From DASZUK01 sp963844575 (lineage in GTDB: Bacteria; Actinomycetota; Acidimicrobiia; Acidimicrobiales; RAAP-2): a stretch of DNA of 64,000 nucleotides. The notes beneath the pieces are model-generated. The model was not told where the DNA came from and made no database searches. It worked only from the letters and a program-made list of their open reading frames with translations. The stretch spans positions 2,728,001-2,792,000 of the forward strand of contig CAWJOU010000005.1 of the NCBI GenBank assembly GCA_963844575.1, in the 5' to 3' direction. Shown piece after piece: positions 1-6,953 of this stretch. The translations under genes were made by a program, and so were the position numbers. Numbering within the stretch: position 1 is the first letter of the stretch; every line of letters starts with the position of its first letter.

Positions 1-709
1 CGATCACCGCGTCGAGCTGGCCAGCCGGGACGTTCAGCTTGACGAGCACCTTCTCCCGGGCCTCGAGCGTCCCCTGCAACAGGATCAGCAGCTGCTCCAT
101 GGCGTGGCGCTTGACCGGGTCGGCCGCCGCGTCGGGGTTGGCGATCAGCTCGGTGTGCGAGACGAGGAGGGTGTCGATGATGCGGAGGCCGGCCGCCCGC
201 AGCGCCCGCCCGGTCTCGGTGATCTCGACGACACAGTCCGCGATGTCGGGGACCTTCGCCTCCGTCGCGCCGTACGAGAGGGGGATCTCCGCGTCGACGC
301 CGTGCTCGTCGAGCGCCCGCCGGGTCAGCTCGGGGTACTCCGTACTGACCCGGACCCGCTGCCCGGCCAGGTCGGCGAGCGTCTTGAACGGCGAGTCGTC
401 GGCCACCGCCAGGACGACCCGGATCGGGTTGGCGGTCGCCTTCGAGTACTGGAGCTGGCCGAGCGAGACGACGTCGACGCCGCGCTCTTCGACCCAGTCC
501 CGGCCGGTGATGCCGAGGTCGAAGAGGCCGCTGGCCACGTAGACCGGGATCTCCTGCGGACGCAGGATCCGGACCTCGTCGACCCGGGGGTCGGCGATCG
601 ACGCCCGGTAGTCGACGTTCGACGAGCGCGCCACCGCGAGGTCGGCGGCGGCGAACAGTTCGAGGGTCGCCTTCTCCAGGGAGCCCTTCGGCAGGACGAG
701 CCTCAACAT
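1..709 (-). CDS. hisG: ATP phosphoribosyltransferase HisG (3' end cut by window edge)
   Basis: First step of histidine biosynthesis: joins ATP and PRPP to give phosphoribosyl-ATP. About 236 residues are visible from ATG 709. They begin MLRLVLPKGSLEKAT, contain GLFDLGITGRDWVEERG at 61-77 and the phosphate-binding segment around 146-171 ending VVEITETGRALR. The visible end (VLVKLNVPAGQLDAVI) looks like the start of the regulatory C-terminal domain of the long HisG form, so the protein would be feedback-inhibited by histidine and independent of HisZ (family knowledge). It lies 16 bases after ribH and probably shares the ribD-ribBA-ribH transcript. Confidence 0.93.
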   Translation of the reverse strand, partial: MLRLVLPKGSLEKATLELFAAADLAVARSSNVDYRASIADPRVDEVRILRPQEIPVYVASGLFDLGITGRDWVEERGVDVVSLGQLQYSKATANPIRVVLAVADDSPFKTLADLAGQRVRVSTEYPELTRRALDEHGVDAEIPLSYGATEAKVPDIADCVVEITETGRALRAAGLRIIDTLLVSHTELIANPDAAADPVKRHAMEQLLILLQGTLEAREKVLVKLNVPAGQLDAVI

Positions 710-725
710 GGTCGGATAGGCATGC

Positions 726-1256
726 TCAGATCATGGCCGATCGGAGGAGGCGGGCCGTCTCGACCGCGGTGATCGCGGCTTCTCGGCCCTTGTTCGACTC
801 GTCCGGCGTCGACCGCTCGAGCGCCTGGTCGACGGTGTCGGTCGTCAGGACGCCGAAGACGACCGGCCGACCGGTGTCGAGCTGGACGCGCTGCAGACCG
901 GCCGCGCACTCGCCGGCGACGAAGTCGTAGTGGCCGGTGTCGCCGCGGATGACCGCGCCGAGGCAGATCACCGCGTCGACCGCGTCGCCGGTGGCGAACG
1001 CCCGGGCGACGAGCGGCAGCTCGAACGCGCCGGCCGCCCACGCGACGGTCACGTCGTTGCGGTCGACGCCGCACTCGGCCAGCCCGTCGAGCGTCCCCTC
1101 GAGCAGTCGCCACGTGATGCCGCCGTTGAAGAGCGCACAGGCGACCGCCACCCGGACGCCCTGGCCCTGGCGGTCGCCGCGCAGCACCGTGCCGACCCGG
1201 CCGTCGAGCCCGTCGATCGCCCCGTCGGCGAGGCGCGTCTCGTCAGAGGACGTCAT
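726..1256 (-). CDS. ribH: 6,7-dimethyl-8-ribityllumazine synthase
   Basis: Penultimate step of riboflavin synthesis: condenses 5-amino-6-ribitylaminouracil with 3,4-dihydroxy-2-butanone 4-phosphate. The 176 residues carry the family landmarks WAAGAFELP (73-81), GAVIRGDTGHYDFVAGE (100-116, with the catalytic His), FGVLTTDT (134-141) and NKGREA (155-160). The N-terminus is about 15 residues longer than in many homologues. The start ATG lies 14 bases inside the 3' end of ribBA, so the two are translationally coupled. The product forms icosahedral or pentameric shells in relatives. Confidence 0.96.
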   Translation of the reverse strand: MTSSDETRLADGAIDGLDGRVGTVLRGDRQGQGVRVAVACALFNGGITWRLLEGTLDGLAECGVDRNDVTVAWAAGAFELPLVARAFATGDAVDAVICLGAVIRGDTGHYDFVAGECAAGLQRVQLDTGRPVVFGVLTTDTVDQALERSTPDESNKGREAAITAVETARLLRSAMI

Positions 1257-2464
1257 CGAGCCCGTCCAGCAGGTGGCCCATCCGCTCCCGCTTCGTCCGG
1301 AGGTACTCGATGTTCTCGGGGTTCGGCGACGGCGTGAGCGGGACGCGCTCGGTGATGTCGAGGCCGAAGCCCTCGAGCCCGCCGTACTTGACCGGGTTGT
1401 TCGTCATCAGCCGCATCGTCGTCACGCCGAGGTCGACGAGGATCTGGGCGCCGATGCCGTACTCGCGGCTGTCGACCGGCAGGCCCAGCTCGAGGTTGGC
1501 GTCGACGGTGTCGCGGCCCTCCTCCTGCAGCCGGTAGGCCCGGATCTTGTGGCCGAGGCCGATCCCCCGGCCCTCGTGGCCGCGCAGGTAGACGAGGACG
1601 CCGCGGCCTTCCTCCTCGATCTGGGCCATCGCCGCGTGCGAGCTGCGGCCCGCAGTCGCAGCGCAGCGAGCCGAAGACGTCGCCGGTCAGGCACTCGGAG
1701 TGGACCCGGACGAGCACGTTCGGCTGGTCGGTGACGTCGCCCATGACCAGCGCCAGGTGCTGCTCGCCGTCGAGCACCGACTCGTAGACGTACGCGGTGT
1801 GGTCGCCGGCCGGCGTCGGGATCCGGGCCTCCGACACCCGGCGGACCAGCTTCTCCGTCCGGCGCCGGTAGCGGATGAGGTCGGCGATCGAGATCAGGTG
1901 CAGGTCGTGCTTTTCGGCGAACGCCTCGAGGTCGGGCAGCCGGGCCATCTGGGACTTGTCCTCGGTGACGATCTCGCAGAGCACGCCGGCCGGGCTCAGC
2001 CCCGCCGCCCGGGCCAGGTCGACCGTCGCCTCGGTGTGGCCGGCCCGCTTGAGCACGCCGCCCGGTCGGTAGCGGAGCGGGAAGATGTGGCCCGGTCGGG
2101 CCAGGTCGCCCGGTCGGGTCCGCGGGTCGATCAGCGCGGCGATCGTCGCCGCCCGGTCGGACGCGGAGATGCCGGTCGTCGTGCCCTTCCGGGCGTCGAC
2201 ACTGACGGTGAACGCGGTCCGCTGGGCCTCGGTGTTCGCCTGGACCATGAGCGGCAGGTCGAGCTCGTCGGCCCGCTCCGGTAGCAGCGGCGCACAGATC
2301 ACGCCGGAGGTGTGCGCGAGGAAGAAGGCGATCGTCTCCGGCGTCGCCGCCTCCGCGGCCATCACGAGGTCGCCCTCGTTCTCGCGGTCCTCGTCGTCGA
2401 CGACGACGACCATCTCGCCTCGGCCGATCGCCGCCACTGCGTCTTCGACTCGGGAGAACGGCAT
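1243..2464 (-). CDS. ribBA: Bifunctional 3,4-DHBP synthase / GTP cyclohydrolase II (one frameshift)
   Basis: Supplies both riboflavin precursors from ribulose 5-phosphate and GTP. The N-terminal RibB domain starts MPFSRVEDAVAAIGRGEM and contains VVDDEDRENEGDLVMAAE; the C-terminal RibA domain has the zinc site SECLTGDVFGSLRCDCG, then RGHEGRGIGL and NNPVKYGGLEG. The frame breaks near 1639-1640, where one extra base follows CDCGPQL; removing it restores HAAMAQIEEEGRG and a protein of about 406 residues ending TGA at 1243. Start ATG 2464 overlaps the ribD stop (ATGA). Both domains are otherwise intact, so a sequencing error is more likely than a true pseudogene. Confidence 0.92.
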
Positions 2465-3450
2465 CAGGCGGCCAGCTCCAGACGGAGATCGTCGCCCAGC
2501 TGGGCGACCGAGACCAGCGTGCCCCGCCACAGGTCGGCCATCGTCGGCGCACCCGGCCCGGCGAACAGCGGCCGGCCGTCGTCGCCGCCGAACAGCGCCG
2601 GGGCGAGGTAGAGGACGTACCGGTCGACGAGGCCCTGCGCGTGGAAGTCGTGGGCGACTGCCGCGCCGCCTTCGACCAGCACCTGGAGGACCCCCCGCCG
2701 CCCCAGCTCGTCGAGGACGGTCCCGAGGTCGCCGGACAGCTCGACCGCCGGCCGGACCTTCGCCCCGTCCGGGACCGCGCCGAGCACGACCCGCAGCGGC
2801 TGGCGCGCCGGTGGCGGGTCGACGCGGACGGTCAAGGCCGGGTCGTCGGCTCGGACCGTCCCGGCGCCGACGAGCACCGCGTCGGAGCCGGCGCGGAGCC
2901 GGTGGGCGTCGGCGCGGGCGTCGGCGCCGGTGATCCACTGGCTCGACCCGTCCGGCGCGGCCGTCCGCCCGTCGATCGTCGCGGCCAGCTTGAGCACGAC
3001 CCACGGCCGGCCGGTCCGCCGGTGCTTCAGGTACGGCGCCAGCTGTTCGTCGACCGCGGCCGCGCCGATCCCGACGTCGACCGTGATCCCGGCCGCCCGC
3101 AGCCCCGCGACGCCGCGGCCGGCGACGTTCGGGTCCGGGTCGAGCACGCCGACGACGACCCGGGCGACGCCGGCGGCGATGATCGCGTCGACGCACGGCG
3201 GCGTCCGGCCGACGTGCGCGCACGGCTCGAGCGTCGTGAACAGCGTCGCCCCCTGCGCCCCGCGGCCGGCCTGGCGGAGGGCGGCGATCTCGGCGTGCGC
3301 GCCGCCCGGCGGTGCGGTCGCCCCCTCGAACCGTGTCCCGGCGGTCGTCACGACGACACAGCCCACCCACGGGTTCGGCGCGGTCGTCCCATGGACCGAC
3401 CCGGCCAGCGCGACGGCCCGGGCCATGTGCGCCTCGTCCGTGTCAACCAC
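2464..3450 (-). CDS. ribD: Bifunctional riboflavin deaminase/reductase RibD
   Basis: Deaminates and then reduces the pyrimidine intermediate of riboflavin synthesis. Residues 1-145 form a zinc deaminase domain with APNPWVGCVV, HAEIAAL and PCAHVGRTPPC; the rest is the RibD_C/DHFR-like reductase with VLKLAATIDGRTAA and VEGGAAVAHDF. The reductase half is somewhat short. GTG 3450 was chosen because GGAAGGAGC lies 6 bases upstream and a promoter lies at 3474-3502; the frame stays open further up but without homology. It is the first gene of ribD-ribBA-ribH. The usual ribE (riboflavin synthase) does not lie between ribD and ribBA. Confidence 0.93.
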   Translation of the reverse strand: MVDTDEAHMARAVALAGSVHGTTAPNPWVGCVVVTTAGTRFEGATAPPGGAHAEIAALRQAGRGAQGATLFTTLEPCAHVGRTPPCVDAIIAAGVARVVVGVLDPDPNVAGRGVAGLRAAGITVDVGIGAAAVDEQLAPYLKHRRTGRPWVVLKLAATIDGRTAAPDGSSQWITGADARADAHRLRAGSDAVLVGAGTVRADDPALTVRVDPPPARQPLRVVLGAVPDGAKVRPAVELSGDLGTVLDELGRRGVLQVLVEGGAAVAHDFHAQGLVDRYVLYLAPALFGGDDGRPLFAGPGAPTMADLWRGTLVSVAQLGDDLRLELAA

Positions 3451-3473
3451 TTGCGCTCCTTCCCGACCCCCCA

Positions 3474-3502
3474 ATACTAGAACACGTTCCAGTTTTTGTC
3501 TA
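3474..3502 (-). promoter_or_regulatory. Sigma-70-type promoter of the rib operon
   Basis: On the minus strand TAGACA (3497-3502) and TAGTAT (3474-3479) are separated by exactly 17 bases, in an AT-rich patch that stands out from the 70% GC surroundings. The predicted transcript start lies about 17 bases before the ribD GTG, leaving room for the Shine-Dalgarno but not for an FMN riboswitch. Confidence 0.65.
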
Positions 3503-3533
3503 CAGCCGCTGGTCACGGCGGAGAACGGAAAGC

Positions 3534-4220
3534 CTAGTGGTTCACGACGGCCCGACGGATGGCCTCGGTCGCCTCCCACGGCCGTTCCTGACCGAAGATG
3601 GCCGACCCGGCGACGAAGACGTTCGCGCCGGCCGCCGCCGCCCGCGGCGCGGTCGCCTCGTCGATGCCGCCGTCGACCTCGACGTCGACCTGGCCGGCCA
3701 GGCCCCGCTCGACCAGCGCCCGGCGGACCTGTCCGACCTTCGGCAGCACCTCGGCCATGAACGCCTGGCCGCCGAAGCCCGGGAAGACGGTCATGCAGAG
3801 CACCAGGTCGACCTGGTCGAGGTACGGCTCGACCGCGTCGAACGGCGTGTCCGGGTTCGCCGCCAGGCCGGCCCGCAGGCCGAGCGACCGCAGCTGCGCC
3901 AGCAGCTCGCCGGTCCGGCCGACCTCGACGTGGACGGTGCAGCCGTCCGCCCCGGCGTCCCGGAACGCCTCGAGGTAGTCGCCCGGGTCCGTCATCATCA
4001 GGTGGCAGTCGAAGAACATCCCCGAGTGCTTGCGGAGCGACGCGACGACCGGCGGCCCGATCGTCAGGTTCGGCACGAAGTGGCCGTCCATGACGTCGAC
4101 GTGCAGCCAGTCCGCGGCCGTCGCCACCTCGCCGACCGCCTCGGCCAGGCCGCCGAAGTCGGCCGAGAGGACCGACGGCGCCATCTTCACCTCGCCGGGG
4201 ACACCGGGGTCGGGAGCCAC
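3534..4220 (-). CDS. rpe: Ribulose-phosphate 3-epimerase
   Basis: Interconverts ribulose and xylulose 5-phosphates in the pentose phosphate pathway; ribulose 5-phosphate is also the RibBA substrate, which fits the neighbouring rib operon. The 228-residue TIM barrel has the metal-site motifs LHVDVMDGHFVPN (39-51) and CHLMMTDP (72-79), then MTVFPGFGGQAF and VDVEVDGGID. GTG 4220 is chosen because a TAGGCT -10 element sits 6 bases upstream; a later start at MAPSVLSADF is possible. 83 bases separate it from ribD, which has its own promoter. Confidence 0.95.
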   Translation of the reverse strand: MAPDPGVPGEVKMAPSVLSADFGGLAEAVGEVATAADWLHVDVMDGHFVPNLTIGPPVVASLRKHSGMFFDCHLMMTDPGDYLEAFRDAGADGCTVHVEVGRTGELLAQLRSLGLRAGLAANPDTPFDAVEPYLDQVDLVLCMTVFPGFGGQAFMAEVLPKVGQVRRALVERGLAGQVDVEVDGGIDEATAPRAAAAGANVFVAGSAIFGQERPWEATEAIRRAVVNH

Positions 4221-4226
4221 GCCCCG

Positions 4227-4232
4227 AGCCTA
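4227..4232 (-). promoter_or_regulatory. -10 element of leaderless rpe transcript
   Basis: TAGGCT on the minus strand, then 6 bases, then the rpe GTG. No Shine-Dalgarno lies between them, so transcription probably starts at or next to the start codon. Confidence 0.5.
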
Positions 4233-4236
4233 CGGT

Positions 4237-5013
4237 CTAACCGAACCGCGCCCAGCCGAGGATGCGGCTGAACGCATAGAAGTACGGCCGCTGCTCCCCC
4301 AGCTCGGCCAGCAGGCGTTGGCGGTAGCGGTCGACGAACGCGTCGTACGTCGACCCATCGAGCCGCTCGCGGTACGGCGTCAGCAGCGTGCCGCGCACCC
4401 ACTCGACGACCGCGCCGGTGTCGTCGAGCACGTGGCCGTAGACCTGGAGCCGGACGTGCTGCTCGACCGCGCCGAGCTCGTGGACGATCTCGGCGTACGT
4501 CGACGGCGCGAGCACCGCGTCGCCGCGGTCCGGCGGTGCGCCGCCCGACGTCGCCAGCGCGGCCGCGAACGGCGCCGCCGCGGCCACCACCCGGGCCAGG
4601 CGGTGCGACGGGTGGTCGAAGTTCGCCGGGACCTGGAACGCCAACTGCCCGCCCGGCCGCAGACCGGCCCGCGCCCGCGCGAGCAGGCCCCGATGGTCGT
4701 CGACCCACTGGAACGACGCGTTCGCGAAGACGACGTCGACCGGCGGGCCCGCCCACTCGGCCAGGTCGCCCTCGACGAACGAGAGCCCCGGCACGTCGCC
4801 GGGAGCGTCGGCGAGCATCGCGGCCGACGAGTCGACGCCGACCGTCGACGCCGCACCGAGCGCCCGGTGCAGCTCGACCGTCCGCCGGCCTGTCCCGCAG
4901 CCGAGGTCGACGACCGATCCGCCCGGCACCGGCCCACAGAGCGCGACGAGGTCGTCGAACGGTTGGCGACGCTCCGCCTCGAACCGCTGGTACTGCGCCG
5001 GGTCCCACGTCAT
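4237..5013 (-). CDS. SAM-dependent methyltransferase, trans-aconitate-methyltransferase-like
   Basis: A 258-residue class I methyltransferase. MTWDPAQYQRFEAERRQPFDDL is followed by SAM motif I VVDLGCGTGRRTVELH (about 36-51), an acidic VGVDSS, and VVFANASFQWVDDH. The opening (W-x-P-x-x-Y-x-x-F) and the FANASFQWV segment resemble trans-aconitate 2-methyltransferases (Tam); the true substrate cannot be fixed from sequence. ATG 5013 overlaps the fmt stop by 4 bases (ATGA), so it is co-translated with fmt; no functional link to formylation is obvious. Confidence 0.82.
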   Translation of the reverse strand: MTWDPAQYQRFEAERRQPFDDLVALCGPVPGGSVVDLGCGTGRRTVELHRALGAASTVGVDSSAAMLADAPGDVPGLSFVEGDLAEWAGPPVDVVFANASFQWVDDHRGLLARARAGLRPGGQLAFQVPANFDHPSHRLARVVAAAAPFAAALATSGGAPPDRGDAVLAPSTYAEIVHELGAVEQHVRLQVYGHVLDDTGAVVEWVRGTLLTPYRERLDGSTYDAFVDRYRQRLLAELGEQRPYFYAFSRILGWARFG

Positions 5014-5900
5014 CCCAGCCGCTCCCCGACGGCCGGGCGGACGCCCCGGAGCCAGTCGGCCGCGGCCATCGGACCCCTCCCCTCCGGCTGGACCTCCACC
5101 AGCTGCACGCCGCCGTCGCCGGTCGCGACGACGTCGCCGTCGAGCGTCCCCGGCGGCCGGCCGGCGCCGGCCGTCACCGCCGCCCGCCGGACACGGAGCC
5201 GGCGGTCCCGGAACGTCGTCCACGCCCGGCCCAGCCGGACGACCCGGCCCAGCTCGGCCGCGGGCCGGTCCCACCGGAGCTCGAGCTCGGCCGCGTCGAT
5301 CTTCGCCGCGTAGGTCGGCTCCCCCGCCTGCGGCGTCGGCTCCGGGAGCGGTCCCGACAGGACGTCGACGAGCAACCGGCTGCCCATCCCGACCAGGCGC
5401 TCCCGGAGCGAGTCGAGATCGTCCGCGGCACCGATGGATGCCGCCTCGCGGGCATAGACCGGGCCCGTGTCGAGGCCCTCCTCGACCTTCATCACGCAGA
5501 CCCCCGTGACGTCGTCGCCGACGAGGATCGCCCGCTCGACCGGCGCCGCCCCCCGCCAACGTGGCAGGAGCGAGAAGTGCAGGTTGACCATCGGCACCGC
5601 GGCGAGGACGTCCGCCGGGACGATCCGGCCGTACGCGACGACGACGCCGAGGTCGATCCCGGCCGTCAGCAGCGCCCGGTGGTCGTCGACGACGTCGATC
5701 CCGAGCGCGGTCGCCGCTGCCTTGACCGGGCTCGGCGACGTCGCCGAACCCCTCCCCCGCCGACGGTCCCGACCGGTGACGACCACCGCGACGTCCTCGC
5801 CCGCCGCCACCAGCGCCTCCAGCGGCCCGACCGCCAGCGCCGGCGTCCCGAGGTACGCCAGCCGGCGGCGGATCGGCGGCCGGCGGTCGATCGAGGGCAC
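5010..5900 (-). CDS. fmt: Methionyl-tRNA formyltransferase
   Basis: Formylates initiator Met-tRNA using 10-formyltetrahydrofolate. The 296-residue protein shows RRLAYLGTPALAVGPLEAL near the N-terminus, the catalytic block NLHFSLLPRWRGAAPVERAI (Asn, His) and GVCVMKVEEGLDTGPVY (Asp), then the C-terminal tRNA-binding barrel. GTG 5900 is preferred because TACGGT lies 6 bases upstream and homology begins there; more upstream starts add non-homologous residues. It stands at the head of a two-gene unit with the methyltransferase and diverges from a broken DUF222 gene. Deformylase (def) is nearby. Confidence 0.94.
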   Translation of the reverse strand: MPSIDRRPPIRRRLAYLGTPALAVGPLEALVAAGEDVAVVVTGRDRRRGRGSATSPSPVKAAATALGIDVVDDHRALLTAGIDLGVVVAYGRIVPADVLAAVPMVNLHFSLLPRWRGAAPVERAILVGDDVTGVCVMKVEEGLDTGPVYAREAASIGAADDLDSLRERLVGMGSRLLVDVLSGPLPEPTPQAGEPTYAAKIDAAELELRWDRPAAELGRVVRLGRAWTTFRDRRLRVRRAAVTAGAGRPPGTLDGDVVATGDGGVQLVEVQPEGRGPMAAADWLRGVRPAVGERLG

Positions 5901-5906
5901 GCCGAC

Positions 5907-5912
5907 ACCGTA
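5907..5912 (-). promoter_or_regulatory. -10 element of leaderless fmt transcript
   Basis: Minus-strand TACGGT followed by 6 bases (GTCGGC) and the GTG start of fmt. No ribosome binding site is visible. Confidence 0.5.
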
Positions 5913-5938
5913 TGCCGCTGATACAGCTGTCCGGCACG

Positions 5939-6420
5939 ATGGCGTCATGGCCACCGTTGGACCTCGCCCGCCAGGCCGCCGACCTCCTCCGGCGCGTCCT
6001 CGCCGCCGCCACCCCCGACGAGCTGTCCGGGGGCGACGCGGCCGCCCTCGCCGCGGCCTTCGCCGACGCCGAGCGGATGGCCGCGGCCGGCAAGGCCCTG
6101 TACGCCGCCCGCGTGCGGGCCACCGACGCCTACCGCGACGCCGGCTATCGGGACGCCGCCAGCTGGTTGGCCGGCGCCTCCGGCGATCCGGTCGGTCGGG
6201 CCCGGTGCATTCTCGACACCGCCGACGCCCTCGCCAAGAGCCCGGCCGCGCAGGCCGCGCTCGCCGGCGGCGAGCTGTCGACCGCCCAGGCCCAGATGAT
6301 CGGCTCGGCCACCGCCGTCGACCCGTCCGCCGGCGCCCGAGCTCGTCGCCCTCGCTCGGCGCGGCTCGTTCCGGGAGCTGCGGGACGGCGTCTCCCGGGC
6401 CGGCGGTGGCTACCGCCTAG
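5939..6420 (+). pseudogene. Truncated, frameshifted DUF222 / 13E12-repeat protein
   Basis: Starts MASWPPLDLARQAADLLRRV and shows the helical N-terminus typical of DUF222 (13E12 repeat) proteins, including GKALYAARVRATDAYRDAGY and ALAGGELSTAQAQMI. The frame shifts near 6330 and the homology resumes in another frame (ELVALARRGSFRELRDGVSR), then stops at TAG 6418. Only about 160 of the usual 400-500 residues remain and the C-terminal HNH nuclease domain is absent. These genes are repeated and often mobile-associated in actinobacteria; this copy looks like a remnant ending exactly at the def stop codon. Confidence 0.72.
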
Positions 6421-6941
6421 AGACGGGCCAACCCGTCCGGGTCGAACCCGTCCGGGTCGACCGACAAGGTCCGGGACCGCAAGATCTTGAGGGCCTCCTT
6501 GCGCTGGGCGGCGTCCAGGCGCTCGACCAGCAGGACCCCGTCGAGGTGGTCGAGCTCGTGCTGGAAGACCCGGCCCTCGATCTCGTCGGCCTCGATCGAG
6601 AGCTCGTTGCCGTCCCGGTCCAGGCCGACCAGGTGGACCTCGTTCGGCCGGACGATCTCCCAGCTCAGGCCGGGCACCGACAGGCACCCCTCGTCGTACG
6701 TCCACTCACCCGACGTCTCGACGATCCGCGGGTTGATGACCGCCAGCGGCCCGTCGCCGATGTCGTAGACGAACAGCCGGCGCTGCACGCCGACCTGGTT
6801 CGCGGCCAGGCCGCTCCCCGGCGCGGCGTACATCGTCTCGATCATCTCGTCGATCAGCGCGGCGATGCTGCCGTCGATCTCCTCGATCTCCCGCGTCCGC
6901 TGCTTGAGGACCGGGTCGCCGTACTGTCGGATCGGGAACAC
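6417..6941 (-). CDS. def: Peptide deformylase
   Basis: Removes the N-formyl group from new proteins; a metalloenzyme. All three signature motifs are present in 174 residues: GSGLAANQVG (42-51), EGCLSVP (84-90, Cys86 a metal ligand) and QHELDHLDG (127-135, His128/His132 ligands, Glu129 catalytic). The C-terminus has a short charged tail. GTG 6941 has TAAAAT 6 bases upstream, overlapping the priA stop codon, so the gene may be transcribed separately as a leaderless message. Its TAG stop shares the palindrome CTAG (6417-6420) with the converging DUF222 remnant. Confidence 0.96.
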   Translation of the reverse strand: MFPIRQYGDPVLKQRTREIEEIDGSIAALIDEMIETMYAAPGSGLAANQVGVQRRLFVYDIGDGPLAVINPRIVETSGEWTYDEGCLSVPGLSWEIVRPNEVHLVGLDRDGNELSIEADEIEGRVFQHELDHLDGVLLVERLDAAQRKEALKILRSRTLSVDPDGFDPDGLARL

Positions 6942-6947
6942 GCCGCA

Positions 6948-6953
6948 ATTTTA
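6948..6953 (-). promoter_or_regulatory. -10 element of def, overlapping priA stop codon
   Basis: Minus-strand TAAAAT, 6 bases before the def GTG. Its first three bases are the TAA stop of priA (6951-6953). It is the most AT-rich short string nearby. Confidence 0.45.

Noticed and set aside
1253..3370. 705-codon minus-strand frame running through ribD into ribBA
   Set aside because: Only its second half is real (RibB and the start of RibA); the first half is ribD read in the wrong frame.
3480..3489. LexA-box-like GAACACGTTC before ribD
   Set aside because: SOS boxes have four bases between GAAC and GTTC; here there are two, and no SOS-related gene follows.
3451..3533. FMN riboswitch
   Set aside because: The gap is too short, and no paired RFN-like segments can be seen.
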